Shown: in pieces, positions 13,639 through 20,023 of the stretch
How positions within the stretch are numbered: the stretch's first letter is position 1
How the letters are laid out: each line of letters begins with the position of its first letter
Origin: Lentisphaeria bacterium
GTDB lineage: Bacteria > Verrucomicrobiota > Lentisphaeria > Oligosphaerales > Oligosphaeraceae
Length of the DNA: 20,023 nt
Direction of reading: 5' to 3'
Assembly: GCA_016303095.1 (NCBI GenBank)
Contig: JAEDMH010000032.1
Span: 1 to 20,023, forward strand
Notes under the pieces: model-generated
What the model was told of the DNA's origin: nothing
What the model saw: the letters and a program-made list of their open reading frames with translations, nothing else
Database searches by the model: none
Made by a program: the position numbers and the translations under genes

Positions 13639-14462
13639 GGGCAGAGGGCGTGGATTTCCTTCAAGGAGGAGAGCAGGGATTTCAGGTCAGCCAGGCGCAG
13701 GGAGTTGGCGCCGTCGGAGAGGGCCTTTTCGGGTTGGGGGTGGATCTCCAGGAAGATGGCGTCGATGCCCACGGCGCAGGCGGCCCGGGCCAGGGGGGGG
13801 ACGAATTCCCGGTTGCCGCCGGAGCAGGTTCCCTGGCCCCCGGGGAGCTGGACGGAGTGGGTGGCGTCGAAGACCACGGGGCAGCCCAGGGAGCGCATGA
13901 TGGCCAATCCCCGCATGTCCACCACCAGATTGTGATAGCCGAAGGTGGTTCCCCGGTCCGTGAGGAGGATGCGGGAGTTTCCGGCGGATTCCAGCTTTTG
14001 CACCACGGGAGCCATGTCCTCCGGGGCTAGGAACTGCCCCTTCTTCACGTTGACGGGCTTGCCGGTTCTGGCCGCCGCCAGCAGCAGGTCGGTCTGACGG
14101 CACAGGAAGGCGGGAATCTGGAGCATGTCCACCGTCTTGGCCACCCTTTCGCATTGGCCGGGCTCGTGGGCATCTGTGATGACGGGAATGTGGAATTTCT
14201 CCCGCACTTCCGCCAGCATGGCCAGGCCTTCGGCCTCTCCGGGGCCTCGGAAGGCCTTGATGCTGGTGCGATTGGCCTTGTCAAAAGAGGCCTTGAAGAC
14301 GTATTCCAGCCCCAGGGAGCGGCAGACTTCCAGGGCCGTGCCGGCGATTTCCTGGCAGATGGGGTCGGATTCGGCTACGCAGGGGCCGGCGATGACGAGG
14401 AGGGGATTGCCGGGGCCCACGGCTTTGCCGCCGGGGAGGATGGGGAATTGGGAGAGAGGCAT
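13635..14462 (-). CDS. kdsA: 3-deoxy-8-phosphooctulonate synthase, metal-dependent type
   Basis: KdsA condenses phosphoenolpyruvate with arabinose-5-phosphate to Kdo-8-phosphate. The 275 aa protein has AGPCVAES (25-32), FKASFDKANRTS (56-67), TDAHEP (96-101), IPAFLCRQTDLL (116-127), NVKKGQF (138-144), LTDRGTTFGYHNLVVDMR and DATHSVQ (199-205). Cys28, His202, Glu239 and Asp250 have exactly the spacing of the metal ligands of the Aquifex aeolicus enzyme (Cys11, His185, Glu222, Asp233), where the E. coli enzyme has Asn. It should therefore need a divalent metal. The ATG at 14462 follows a C-rich leader without Shine-Dalgarno, 39 bases after kdsB. Confidence 0.97.
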   Translation of the reverse strand: MPLSQFPILPGGKAVGPGNPLLVIAGPCVAESDPICQEIAGTALEVCRSLGLEYVFKASFDKANRTSIKAFRGPGEAEGLAMLAEVREKFHIPVITDAHEPGQCERVAKTVDMLQIPAFLCRQTDLLLAAARTGKPVNVKKGQFLAPEDMAPVVQKLESAGNSRILLTDRGTTFGYHNLVVDMRGLAIMRSLGCPVVFDATHSVQLPGGQGTCSGGNREFVPPLARAACAVGIDAIFLEIHPQPEKALSDGANSLRLADLKSLLSSLKEIHALCP

Positions 14463-14501
14463 GGAGGGAGGGGAGGGAGGGGGGATCGGGGAAGGGATAT
14501 C

Positions 14502-15239
14502 CTAGGAGAGGGATTGCCGGGCGAGGAGTTCCTCCACCCGGGCGAGATCTTCGGGCACGTCCACGTCGGCGGTGCGTTCCTTGGTGACGAGCACGGCAAT
14601 GCGCGCCCCATTCTCCAAGGCGCGAAGCTGCTCCAGCTTTTCGCAGGCCTCCAGCGTCCCCGTGGGCCAGGAGACAAACTTCTCCAGAAACTCCCGCCGA
14701 TAGGCATACAATCCCCAGTGGAGCAAAGGCTCCGCAGGGACGCCGCCCTGCCTGGGGAACGGAATGAGAGAACGGGAAAAATATAACGCCAGATTGCGGT
14801 TGTCCAGCACTACCTTCACGGCGTTGGGATCCTGGGGATCCCGTCCGGCCACGGAGAAGGGAACCGCCACCGTGCCCATCTCCGCTCCGGAGGCTTTCAT
14901 CTGCTCCACCAGCTGGTGAAGCACCGTGGCGGGAATCAGGGGCTCGTCTCCTTGGACGTTGACTATGAGGTCTCCCTCCCGTCCCTGGATGGCCTCCCAG
15001 ATCCGGTCGCTGCCGGAGCGGCATTCCGGGCTGGTCATCACCACCTGGCCGCCAAAGGCCTCCACGGCCCGCTGGATGCGGAGATCGTCGGTGGCCACCA
15101 GGATCTCCTGGAAATCCGGACATTTTTGGGTGGACTCGTAGGTCCATTGGATCATGGGCTTTCCGGCGATGAGAGCCAGGGGTTTGGCGGGAAAGCGGGT
15201 GCTGCCGTAGCGGGCGGGGATGACGGCGATGGTCTTCAT
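14502..15239 (-). CDS. kdsB: 3-deoxy-manno-octulosonate cytidylyltransferase
   Basis: KdsB activates Kdo with CTP to CMP-Kdo, the donor for adding Kdo to lipid A. The 245 aa protein begins MKTIAVIPARYGSTRFPAKP and has GKPMIQW, VATDD, SGSDRIWEA, VNVQGDEPLI (near residue 100), YFSRSLIPFPR, GLYAYRREFL and LEQLRALENG, all typical. The ATG overlaps the stop of the upstream oxidoreductase (ATGA), which gives it a coupled start without a clear Shine-Dalgarno. The KdsD isomerase and the WaaA transferase that complete the pathway are not in the window. Confidence 0.97.
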   Translation of the reverse strand: MKTIAVIPARYGSTRFPAKPLALIAGKPMIQWTYESTQKCPDFQEILVATDDLRIQRAVEAFGGQVVMTSPECRSGSDRIWEAIQGREGDLIVNVQGDEPLIPATVLHQLVEQMKASGAEMGTVAVPFSVAGRDPQDPNAVKVVLDNRNLALYFSRSLIPFPRQGGVPAEPLLHWGLYAYRREFLEKFVSWPTGTLEACEKLEQLRALENGARIAVLVTKERTADVDVPEDLARVEELLARQSLS

Positions 15240-16474
15240 AGGTGCGTGGGGGGCGAGGTTCGGGTGTCCAGGATTTTGGGCGTGGAAATCTGGAGGGATT
15301 CTCCGGTGGCGCAGAGAGCCAGGAGTCCCGCCAGGCGTTGGTGTTGCCGGAGGAGCCCGGCGGGGCGGCAATGGAGCCAGAGGCGCGGGCATCCGGCCTC
15401 TCGGAGGGGTTGGAGGGAGGTATGGGGGAGTCCGCTCTCCTCCAGGAGGAGGGGGGAGATGCCCTGGCGGAGGGCCTCTCGGGCGGCGGTCTGTCCTGCC
15501 TCTTGCGCTCCCAGGATCACCAGGGGGACTTGGGGGCCGGGCCGGGCCAGGGTGTCCAGCCGCAGGGGGATGGCCGGGAGAGTCGTCGGCGGGGGCTCCT
15601 GGGGGAGGGGGAGCCATTGGGCGTCTGGGGATGGGGGCGGAGCGTGATCCGTCGTCAGGAAGCGTGAGGGGAGGGGGATGTGGGGGGAGGTGGCCTGGAG
15701 GAGGATGGGGAGGCAGGGATGTTCCCAGGAGAAGAGGGTGGTTTGGAGGGTAGGGAGGGGAAAGGAGGGGGGGATCGCCCCGGAAAATTCCAGGGTGCTC
15801 CAGGCTGCGCCTTCCCGGGTGCCCCCATCCCAGAGGGCCATGCGCAGGGAGGATTCCGCCTCCAGACGGGCCGCCAGGTCGTCTTCCCGGAGGGTGACGG
15901 TGCATTGACAATGGCAGAGGGGCAGGGGTTCCTCCCCTCGTCGGGCAGGGGTCAGGAAGACTTCCTGGGTGATGCCTCCCCCAGGATCCTGGCGGGCGCT
16001 TCCCAGAAGATTCCAGTGCAGTCGACAGGAAGCCAGGCCGGAGGAACGGCGAAGAAGATGGGCCTGGTGGAAGAGATGCCATCCCCGGGTGGCATCCACT
16101 ACGGCCTTGGCGACAATGGCGAAAAATCCCTTCTCCCCCAGGAAGATCCAGCCGACGATGCGGCGGGTGGCTCCCTCCCGGACGGGCTTGACGGGATAGG
16201 AGCCGAAGTACAGGAAGACCCCCGCCTCCTCCAAACCTTGGCGCAGGGCTTCCCCGCCGTCGGGGGCCGAAGAAAGACTCCCCCACTCCGGAAAAGCCTT
16301 CTGCTCCTCCCAAGCCAGAACCCCGCCATAGTCGGTGCCTAGGGCGCGATCTTCGCACACCAGCACCACTCGACGCCTGGCCCGCCGCAGCCGAGGGGCA
16401 AGACCGCACCCGGGCAGGGTGCCGCCGACCACCAGCACGTCAGCTTCCTGGATGACCGGGACGGAGATTTCCAT
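15236..16474 (-). CDS. FAD-dependent oxidoreductase-like protein, first gene of the Kdo/LPS operon
   Basis: The 412 aa protein begins with a dinucleotide-binding fold, ADVLVVGGTLPGCGLA (11-26), then a second strand VVLVCED. Further on, VGWIFLGEKGFFAIVAKAVVDATRG matches the pattern with which FAD_oxidored-type proteins (GGTPAGI group) close the FAD site. The C-terminal part contains VPLVILGAQEAGQTAAREALRQG, which also resembles a nucleotide-binding segment, and many Pro-rich stretches. The substrate is unknown, and several positions differ from typical family members (Cys23, Asp after LGT), so activity cannot be assumed. ATG 16474 is chosen because the conserved fold begins ten residues later. 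The upstream open frame is low-complexity. The stop overlaps the kdsB start, which ties it to Kdo metabolism by coupling. Confidence 0.75.
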   Translation of the reverse strand: MEISVPVIQEADVLVVGGTLPGCGLAPRLRRARRRVVLVCEDRALGTDYGGVLAWEEQKAFPEWGSLSSAPDGGEALRQGLEEAGVFLYFGSYPVKPVREGATRRIVGWIFLGEKGFFAIVAKAVVDATRGWHLFHQAHLLRRSSGLASCRLHWNLLGSARQDPGGGITQEVFLTPARRGEEPLPLCHCQCTVTLREDDLAARLEAESSLRMALWDGGTREGAAWSTLEFSGAIPPSFPLPTLQTTLFSWEHPCLPILLQATSPHIPLPSRFLTTDHAPPPSPDAQWLPLPQEPPPTTLPAIPLRLDTLARPGPQVPLVILGAQEAGQTAAREALRQGISPLLLEESGLPHTSLQPLREAGCPRLWLHCRPAGLLRQHQRLAGLLALCATGESLQISTPKILDTRTSPPTHL

Positions 16475-16765
16475 GGGGGACTCGGGAGAGTGGACAGGCG
16501 GGCAGGAGGAAGGGGAGAACCCAGGCGGGGAGGTTATATTGGCGCATTGGCCTTTCCGTCCCGCCCCTCCAGTCTGCTCTGGGGCGCAGGGGGAAAAACA
16601 GAGCCGTGCCTCAGAACGGGAGGGGGTGGTGTCTGCCGCCTTTCGTCCGGCTCCATAACATAACGGAGGGAGGGGTGTTCCCTTTCGTCCTTGGCCAAAA
16701 GTTTTTCCTGCCTTTCCTTCCTTTGGCGAGAAGGAGGAGGGGCGGGATGTTCCGTGGAAGGAAGC
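16475..16765. promoter_or_regulatory. divergent promoter region between the LPS operon and the GT-C gene
   Basis: About 290 bases with no gene. For the leftward operon, TATAAC (16537-16532 on the minus strand) is a five-of-six -10 match, with GGGACG 18 bases upstream as a weak -35; the start codon is about 58 bases on. ATTGG occurs twice beside it (16538-16542, 16546-16550). For the rightward gene, CATAACATAAC (16654-16664) lies between CTCC and GGAG arms and may hold a -10. The assignment comes from motif reading only. Confidence 0.35.
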
Positions 16766-18532
16766 ATGCAACATAACTCATTCTCCCATAAATTGTTATG
16801 GCTTCCCGTGCTCCTGGGAGCCCTCCTCTATCTTCTCTGTCTTCCCTGGATGGAGTTGCGGGGGAGCGACGAGGCGGTCTTCGCCGCCGTCGCCCGGGAA
16901 ATGCTGGAGACCCGCAAGTTCTTCACTCCCGCCTTCCAGGGACAGCCCGCCCAGATTTTTCCCCTGTATCCCTGGCTGGTCTGTCTCTGCTCCGGATTCC
17001 AGACCCCCGGCGTCCTCTCCGTGCGCCTTCCCGCCGTCTTGTCCGTCTTCGGTCTGGCCTTGGAGGCCTTTCTGGTGGCCCGTCGTCATCGGGATGCCCA
17101 GGCGGGCTCCCTGGCCGCCGCCATCGTCCTGACCACCTTTGGCGCCATGCGGGTGGGCATTTACGGGCAGGCGGAGACCCTTCATGCCTTCTTGCTCTCC
17201 AGCGCCTGGTTTGCCTGGCATGGCCTGGGGGTGCTGGAACGCCGTTGGCGCCTGGCTTGGGGGTGCGCCCTGGGGCTGGTCTTCCTGGATGTGCTCTCTA
17301 CGGGCCTGAGGGGAATCCTCCTATTCTATCTCCCCCTCCTGCTGACTTCCATGCCCCCCAGAACCCGGCGCCTCCTGCGCTCCCGGGAACATCTGGAATG
17401 TCTCTGCTGTTTGGCCCTGGGCCTTTATCTCTGGTTCACCCTGGTGTGTCCCCAGCCCCTGACGGGCTGGTATGCCCTGGTGGGTCCCCTCTCCAGCAGC
17501 GCCGTTCCCGAGGGGTTCTTTTCCCATCTTCTCCACTTTCCCCTGCGGTGTCTCCGGGATCTGATGCCCTGGAGCCTCTTCCTGTGGATTCCTTTCTGCC
17601 TGGCCCTGAAACCCTTGGAGCCCGCTGGCTCCCTCTGTGGATTTCTCCGGGCGGTCATCCTGACTCTCTTCCTCCTGCATTGGTTCATGCCCGGCTATTC
17701 CTCCTTGATGATGCTTCCGGTCTTGCCGGGGCTGGCGGTGGTGATGAGTTTCAATCTGCCCATTGTTCTGCACCGCTGGGAGCGGGGATGGGGGAAGTTG
17801 CTTCGGTTCCTTTCCTGGTTTTCCCTGGGGCTGCTCTGCTATTGCGCCCTCCATTGGATGTGGGTGGGGCTGGGGCGCATCACCTTCCAGGGGGCGGAGA
17901 GAGGCGTGGAGCTTCTGGGATGGAGCCTCTCCCTCTTTTCCCTGGCTCTTGGGAGCTGGGTGTGGTGGCAGGCGAGGCGTCCCACGGGGGAGGGGCTGGT
18001 GTGGCTGACCCTGGGGGTGCGTCTTGCCTGGATTGCCCTGGTGGTGCTGCCCAATTTCTTGACCATGGGGGATCGGCAATATGCCGCCCGGAAGCTGCTG
18101 GGGCAGATTCCCCGGGAGGAGGGACCTCGGGAGGGAGAGGCCGTACGGGTGCCGCCGGGAGAATCCCTCTATCTCCTCCCCCGCCAAAAGGCCTTCCCCG
18201 CCCAGATGTTCTATACGGATCGACGGGTGCTGCGACTGCGAAAAGGAGAGGCCATGCCCCGGAAAACTCTCTACGTGATCTCGGAACAGCAACCCCTCTT
18301 CCCCGGATGGCGCTGGAAAAAACTGGCCGGACCGGTGGATTTCCAGATGCACCGAAAACTGGAACCCTCCCCTCTCCTCCCCGAGGGAAAAATGCTTCTG
18401 CCCAATTTCCCGGGACGACACTATGTCCGACGGGAACTAACGCCCCAGGAATTCCCTCCCCACGCCCTGGAATACTACGAGCCCTACTGGATGAATCTCT
18501 ACCAGGGTGAACCGGAACCCATGGATTGGTAG
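16766..18532 (+). CDS. GT-C membrane glycosyltransferase, ArnT/PMT-like
   Basis: The 588 aa protein has a hydrophobic N-terminal helix (about 9-28) followed by ELRGSDEAVFAAVAREMLETRKFFTPAFQG, the first outer loop typical of ArnT and dolichyl-phosphate mannosyltransferase relatives with the acidic pair Asp35-Glu36, then FPLYPWL and SVRLPAVLSV. About ten further hydrophobic segments run to residue 430, and the C-terminal 150 residues form a soluble domain outside the membrane. Such enzymes take sugar from a polyprenyl phosphate and add it to lipid A or protein on the periplasmic side. The acceptor and sugar are not readable here. ATG 16766 is preferred because AAGGAA lies just upstream. It is divergent from the LPS operon, which suits lipid A modification. 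Confidence 0.82.
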   Translation: MQHNSFSHKLLWLPVLLGALLYLLCLPWMELRGSDEAVFAAVAREMLETRKFFTPAFQGQPAQIFPLYPWLVCLCSGFQTPGVLSVRLPAVLSVFGLALEAFLVARRHRDAQAGSLAAAIVLTTFGAMRVGIYGQAETLHAFLLSSAWFAWHGLGVLERRWRLAWGCALGLVFLDVLSTGLRGILLFYLPLLLTSMPPRTRRLLRSREHLECLCCLALGLYLWFTLVCPQPLTGWYALVGPLSSSAVPEGFFSHLLHFPLRCLRDLMPWSLFLWIPFCLALKPLEPAGSLCGFLRAVILTLFLLHWFMPGYSSLMMLPVLPGLAVVMSFNLPIVLHRWERGWGKLLRFLSWFSLGLLCYCALHWMWVGLGRITFQGAERGVELLGWSLSLFSLALGSWVWWQARRPTGEGLVWLTLGVRLAWIALVVLPNFLTMGDRQYAARKLLGQIPREEGPREGEAVRVPPGESLYLLPRQKAFPAQMFYTDRRVLRLRKGEAMPRKTLYVISEQQPLFPGWRWKKLAGPVDFQMHRKLEPSPLLPEGKMLLPNFPGRHYVRRELTPQEFPPHALEYYEPYWMNLYQGEPEPMDW

Positions 18533-18550
18533 GGACGAACGGGCAGAGAC

Positions 18551-19444
18551 TCACCCAGGGGAGGATTCGCCCTTGTCCTGGTGGATGACGCAGAGCATGG
18601 CGCCCATGACCACCAGAAAGCCCAGGACTCCCTGCCAGGTGACGGGCTCCCGGAAGACCAGAATGCCCAGGATCACGGCGGTGAGGGGTTCCAAAGCCCC
18701 TAGAATGGCGGTCTTGGTGGGACCCACCAGGGCGATGGACACCGCCAACAGGGTATAGGAGAGGAAGGAGGGAAGGAGGGCCAGCCCCAGAAGATCCCCC
18801 CAGGCGCTGGCCGAGGGAATTCCCTGGATGCCCTCCGGGGTCAGCACCATGGAGAGGAAGAAAAGGGGCAGGGAAAGAGCCATGGCGTGGAAGGTGAGGG
18901 GGCCGGCGGCAAGCCCCTGCAGCGCCCGGGAGACTTTCAGTTCCACCATGTATAGGGCGTAGCTCAAGGCGGAGAGGAGAACCAGGATGACGCCCCGCAG
19001 GGTGACCTGCCCCTCCCCCCCAAGGCAAAGCAGGGCCACTCCCCCCAGGGCCACCAGGCAGCCCGCCATGGTCCGCCCCGAACATCTCTCTCCGAAAAAG
19101 AGAAACATGGTCACGGCCACCAGGGCGGGATAGACGAAAAGAATGGTCGCCCCAATGCCGGAGTGCATCTCCCGAAAGCCCATGAACCAGAAAAGCCCCG
19201 AAAAGAACAACAGCACTCCGGCCAAGGTCAACGCAGGAAGTTTCTTCCGGGAAAACGCCAGGGATTGCCGGGTCAGGCAAAGATACCCGCCAAGGATCAG
19301 GGCGGCCAGAAGATAACGGTAGAACAGGACGGCCGCAGGGGTCATCCCTTCCTGGAAAAGGCGCTTCCCAAAGAGTGGGTTGGTGCCATAGGCCACGGCG
19401 GAGAGAATGCCACTGAGGTATCCTTTGACAAGACGGGAATCCAT
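18551..19444 (-). CDS. EamA/DMT-family transporter
   Basis: The 297 aa protein has about ten membrane helices in two EamA halves. The first begins KGYLSGILSAVAYGTNPLF and the second LRGVILVLLSALSYALYMVELK, ending with the ALEPLTAVILGILVFREPVTW signature of drug/metabolite exporters. These carry amino acids, nucleotides or other small metabolites out of or into the cell. The substrate is not readable. ATG 19444 starts the first helix correctly. The frame stays open upstream but runs into repeat DNA. No Shine-Dalgarno is visible. It converges on the GT-C gene with an 18-base gap and no visible terminator. Confidence 0.9.
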   Translation of the reverse strand: MDSRLVKGYLSGILSAVAYGTNPLFGKRLFQEGMTPAAVLFYRYLLAALILGGYLCLTRQSLAFSRKKLPALTLAGVLLFFSGLFWFMGFREMHSGIGATILFVYPALVAVTMFLFFGERCSGRTMAGCLVALGGVALLCLGGEGQVTLRGVILVLLSALSYALYMVELKVSRALQGLAAGPLTFHAMALSLPLFFLSMVLTPEGIQGIPSASAWGDLLGLALLPSFLSYTLLAVSIALVGPTKTAILGALEPLTAVILGILVFREPVTWQGVLGFLVVMGAMLCVIHQDKGESSPG

Positions 19445-19571
19445 GGGACAAATGAAAACAGAAACGGGAAGAAGATGACAACAGGCGCCTAATGTAATGC
19501 CCCCTCTCCTCACTCCCCTGCCTGTCGGAAAACGCTTAAGGCGCTGCCACTTGAACACAGAACACACAGAA
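19445..19571. other. gene-free leader of the EamA gene next to repeat DNA
   Basis: About 130 bases upstream of the transporter on the minus strand. TACATT near 19496 is a possible -10 without a recognisable -35. From about 19550 the sequence turns into ACACAGAACACACAGAA words that lead into the repeat block. I see no gene. Confidence 0.4.
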
Positions 19572-19703
19572 GCGCCTGCGGCGCACCCGGGAGACACGGA
19601 GTAAAACACGGAGTTCACGGAAGGCCCGGCAGGCCGGGCGCACAGAGGGCAGGTCGAGGGCGGGACCTGCCCCCCGCACGTCCCGCCTTGGGATTGACGG
19701 GAA
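19572..19703 (+). repeat. CACGGAG-type structured repeat, copy 3 (first of a 132-base identical pair)
   Basis: Identical base for base to 19892-20023, with a 320-base period. In order it has hairpin GCGCC-tgc-GGCGC (19572-19584), CACGGAG words, hairpin GCCCGG-cagg-CCGGGC (about 19624-19639), CACAGAG, hairpin GGGCAGGTC (19647-19655) with GACCTGCCC (19664-19672), and the conserved CCCGCACGTCCCGCC (19673-19687). A further CCCCCC-gct-GGGGGG hairpin (19707-19721) follows the identical part. The layout is the same as at 9670-9821. Confidence 0.85.
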
Positions 19704-19740
19704 ATCCCCCCCGCTGGGGGGAAGGGGGGCAATCCTCGTG

Positions 19741-19895
19741 AACCCCGGCAGGGGTGGGAGGATCGCTAGACGGGGGTGAAGGGAGGCCCGAAAGGCCGAC
19801 CGAAACCCCCGGCAAGGACACAATAGGAATCCGAACCCCGTAGGGGTGGCAGGCCTGGTTTCGCCGGGGGTGAAGCGCAGCGCAACCCCCGGCGC
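19741..19895 (+). repeat. two tandem hairpin modules with a period of about 94 bases
   Basis: Module 1 has ACCCC-ggca-GGGGT (19742-19755), then CGGGGGT (19771-19777) pairing with ACCCCCG (19805-19811). Module 2 has ACCCC-gta-GGGGT (19835-19847), then CGCCGGGGGT (19862-19871) pairing with ACCCCCGGCG (19885-19894). Both share CGGGGGTGAAG after the first arm. The right end of module 2 overlaps the next copy of the larger repeat. It is non-coding and of unknown function. Confidence 0.7.
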
Positions 19896-20023
19896 CTGCG
19901 GCGCACCCGGGAGACACGGAGTAAAACACGGAGTTCACGGAAGGCCCGGCAGGCCGGGCGCACAGAGGGCAGGTCGAGGGCGGGACCTGCCCCCCGCACG
20001 TCCCGCCTTGGGATTGACGGGAA
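19892..20023 (+). repeat. second copy of the 132-base identical repeat, cut by the window end
   Basis: All 132 bases equal 19572-19703, and identity is still running at the last base of the window, so the true repeat is longer. This suggests a tandem array with a 320-base unit continuing to the right. Confidence 0.9.

Noticed and set aside
16475..16774. N-terminal extension of the FAD oxidoreductase by 100 residues
   Set aside because: The added residues are Pro, Ser and Gly-rich without a fold and lie over the divergent promoter region. The conserved Rossmann strand begins right after ATG 16474.
18533..18550. Bidirectional terminator between the GT-C gene and the transporter
   Set aside because: The gap is 18 bases and shows no hairpin or T run.
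19572..20023. Possible insertion sequence or transposon end
   Set aside because: No transposase gene, no target duplication and no terminal inverted repeats are visible. It looks like a repeat array of hairpins.

Overview
The window looks like a piece of chromosome from a GC-rich, Gram-negative (diderm) bacterium. It carries a Kdo and lipopolysaccharide-export cluster (kdsB, kdsA, kdsC, lptC, lptA, lptB) and also a membrane diadenylate-cyclase operon. GC-rich dispersed hairpin repeats sit between the gene blocks. This mix, together with the GGTxxG-type FAD oxidoreductase, suggests the Planctomycetota-Verrucomicrobiota-Lentisphaerota area. That placement is an inference from style and from memory of related genomes, not from a search.

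Layout, left to right. Positions 1-252 hold a minus-strand copy of a CACGGAG-type repeat with a strong palindrome, then an AT-rich box and a small inverted repeat before a membrane-anchored hypothetical gene (253-693). Next is a tightly packed plus-strand operon: folP, a CdaA-like diadenylate cyclase, its YbbR/CdaR partner, and miaA (756-4652). The last three genes start inside the stop codon of the gene before. An AT-rich island and pyrimidine-rich leader (4652-4869) precede a LysM-L,D-transpeptidase and accA. A short intergenic region with possible promoters leads to typA and a family 2 glycosyltransferase, which ends at 9663.

Positions 9664-10066 contain no gene. They hold a second repeat copy, a chain of stem-loops ending in a T run, and a short 8-9 base degenerate tandem repeat. 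From 16474 leftward, a minus-strand operon runs FAD oxidoreductase, kdsB, kdsA, kdsC, lptC, lptA, lptB, hpf and a dCMP-deaminase-like gene. KdsB, KdsA and KdsC act on Kdo activation, Kdo-8-phosphate synthesis and its dephosphorylation. LptC, LptA and LptB are the bridge and motor that carry finished LPS to the outer membrane. Divergent from this operon is a GT-C (ArnT/PMT-like) membrane glycosyltransferase (16766-18532), a plausible lipid A or glycan modifier. It converges on an EamA transporter (18551-19444). The right end (19572-20023) is a structured repeat with a 320-base period that continues past the window.

The genes are mostly conserved cell-envelope and housekeeping functions. The points most worth a second look are these: the CdaA homologue lacks the RHR catalytic motif; the repeat copies keep hairpins at the same place with different arm sequences; the chain of hairpins at 9793-9992 may be a structured RNA; and an uncharacterised FAD oxidoreductase is translationally coupled to kdsB. 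I found no CRISPR array, insertion sequence, tRNA or rRNA.
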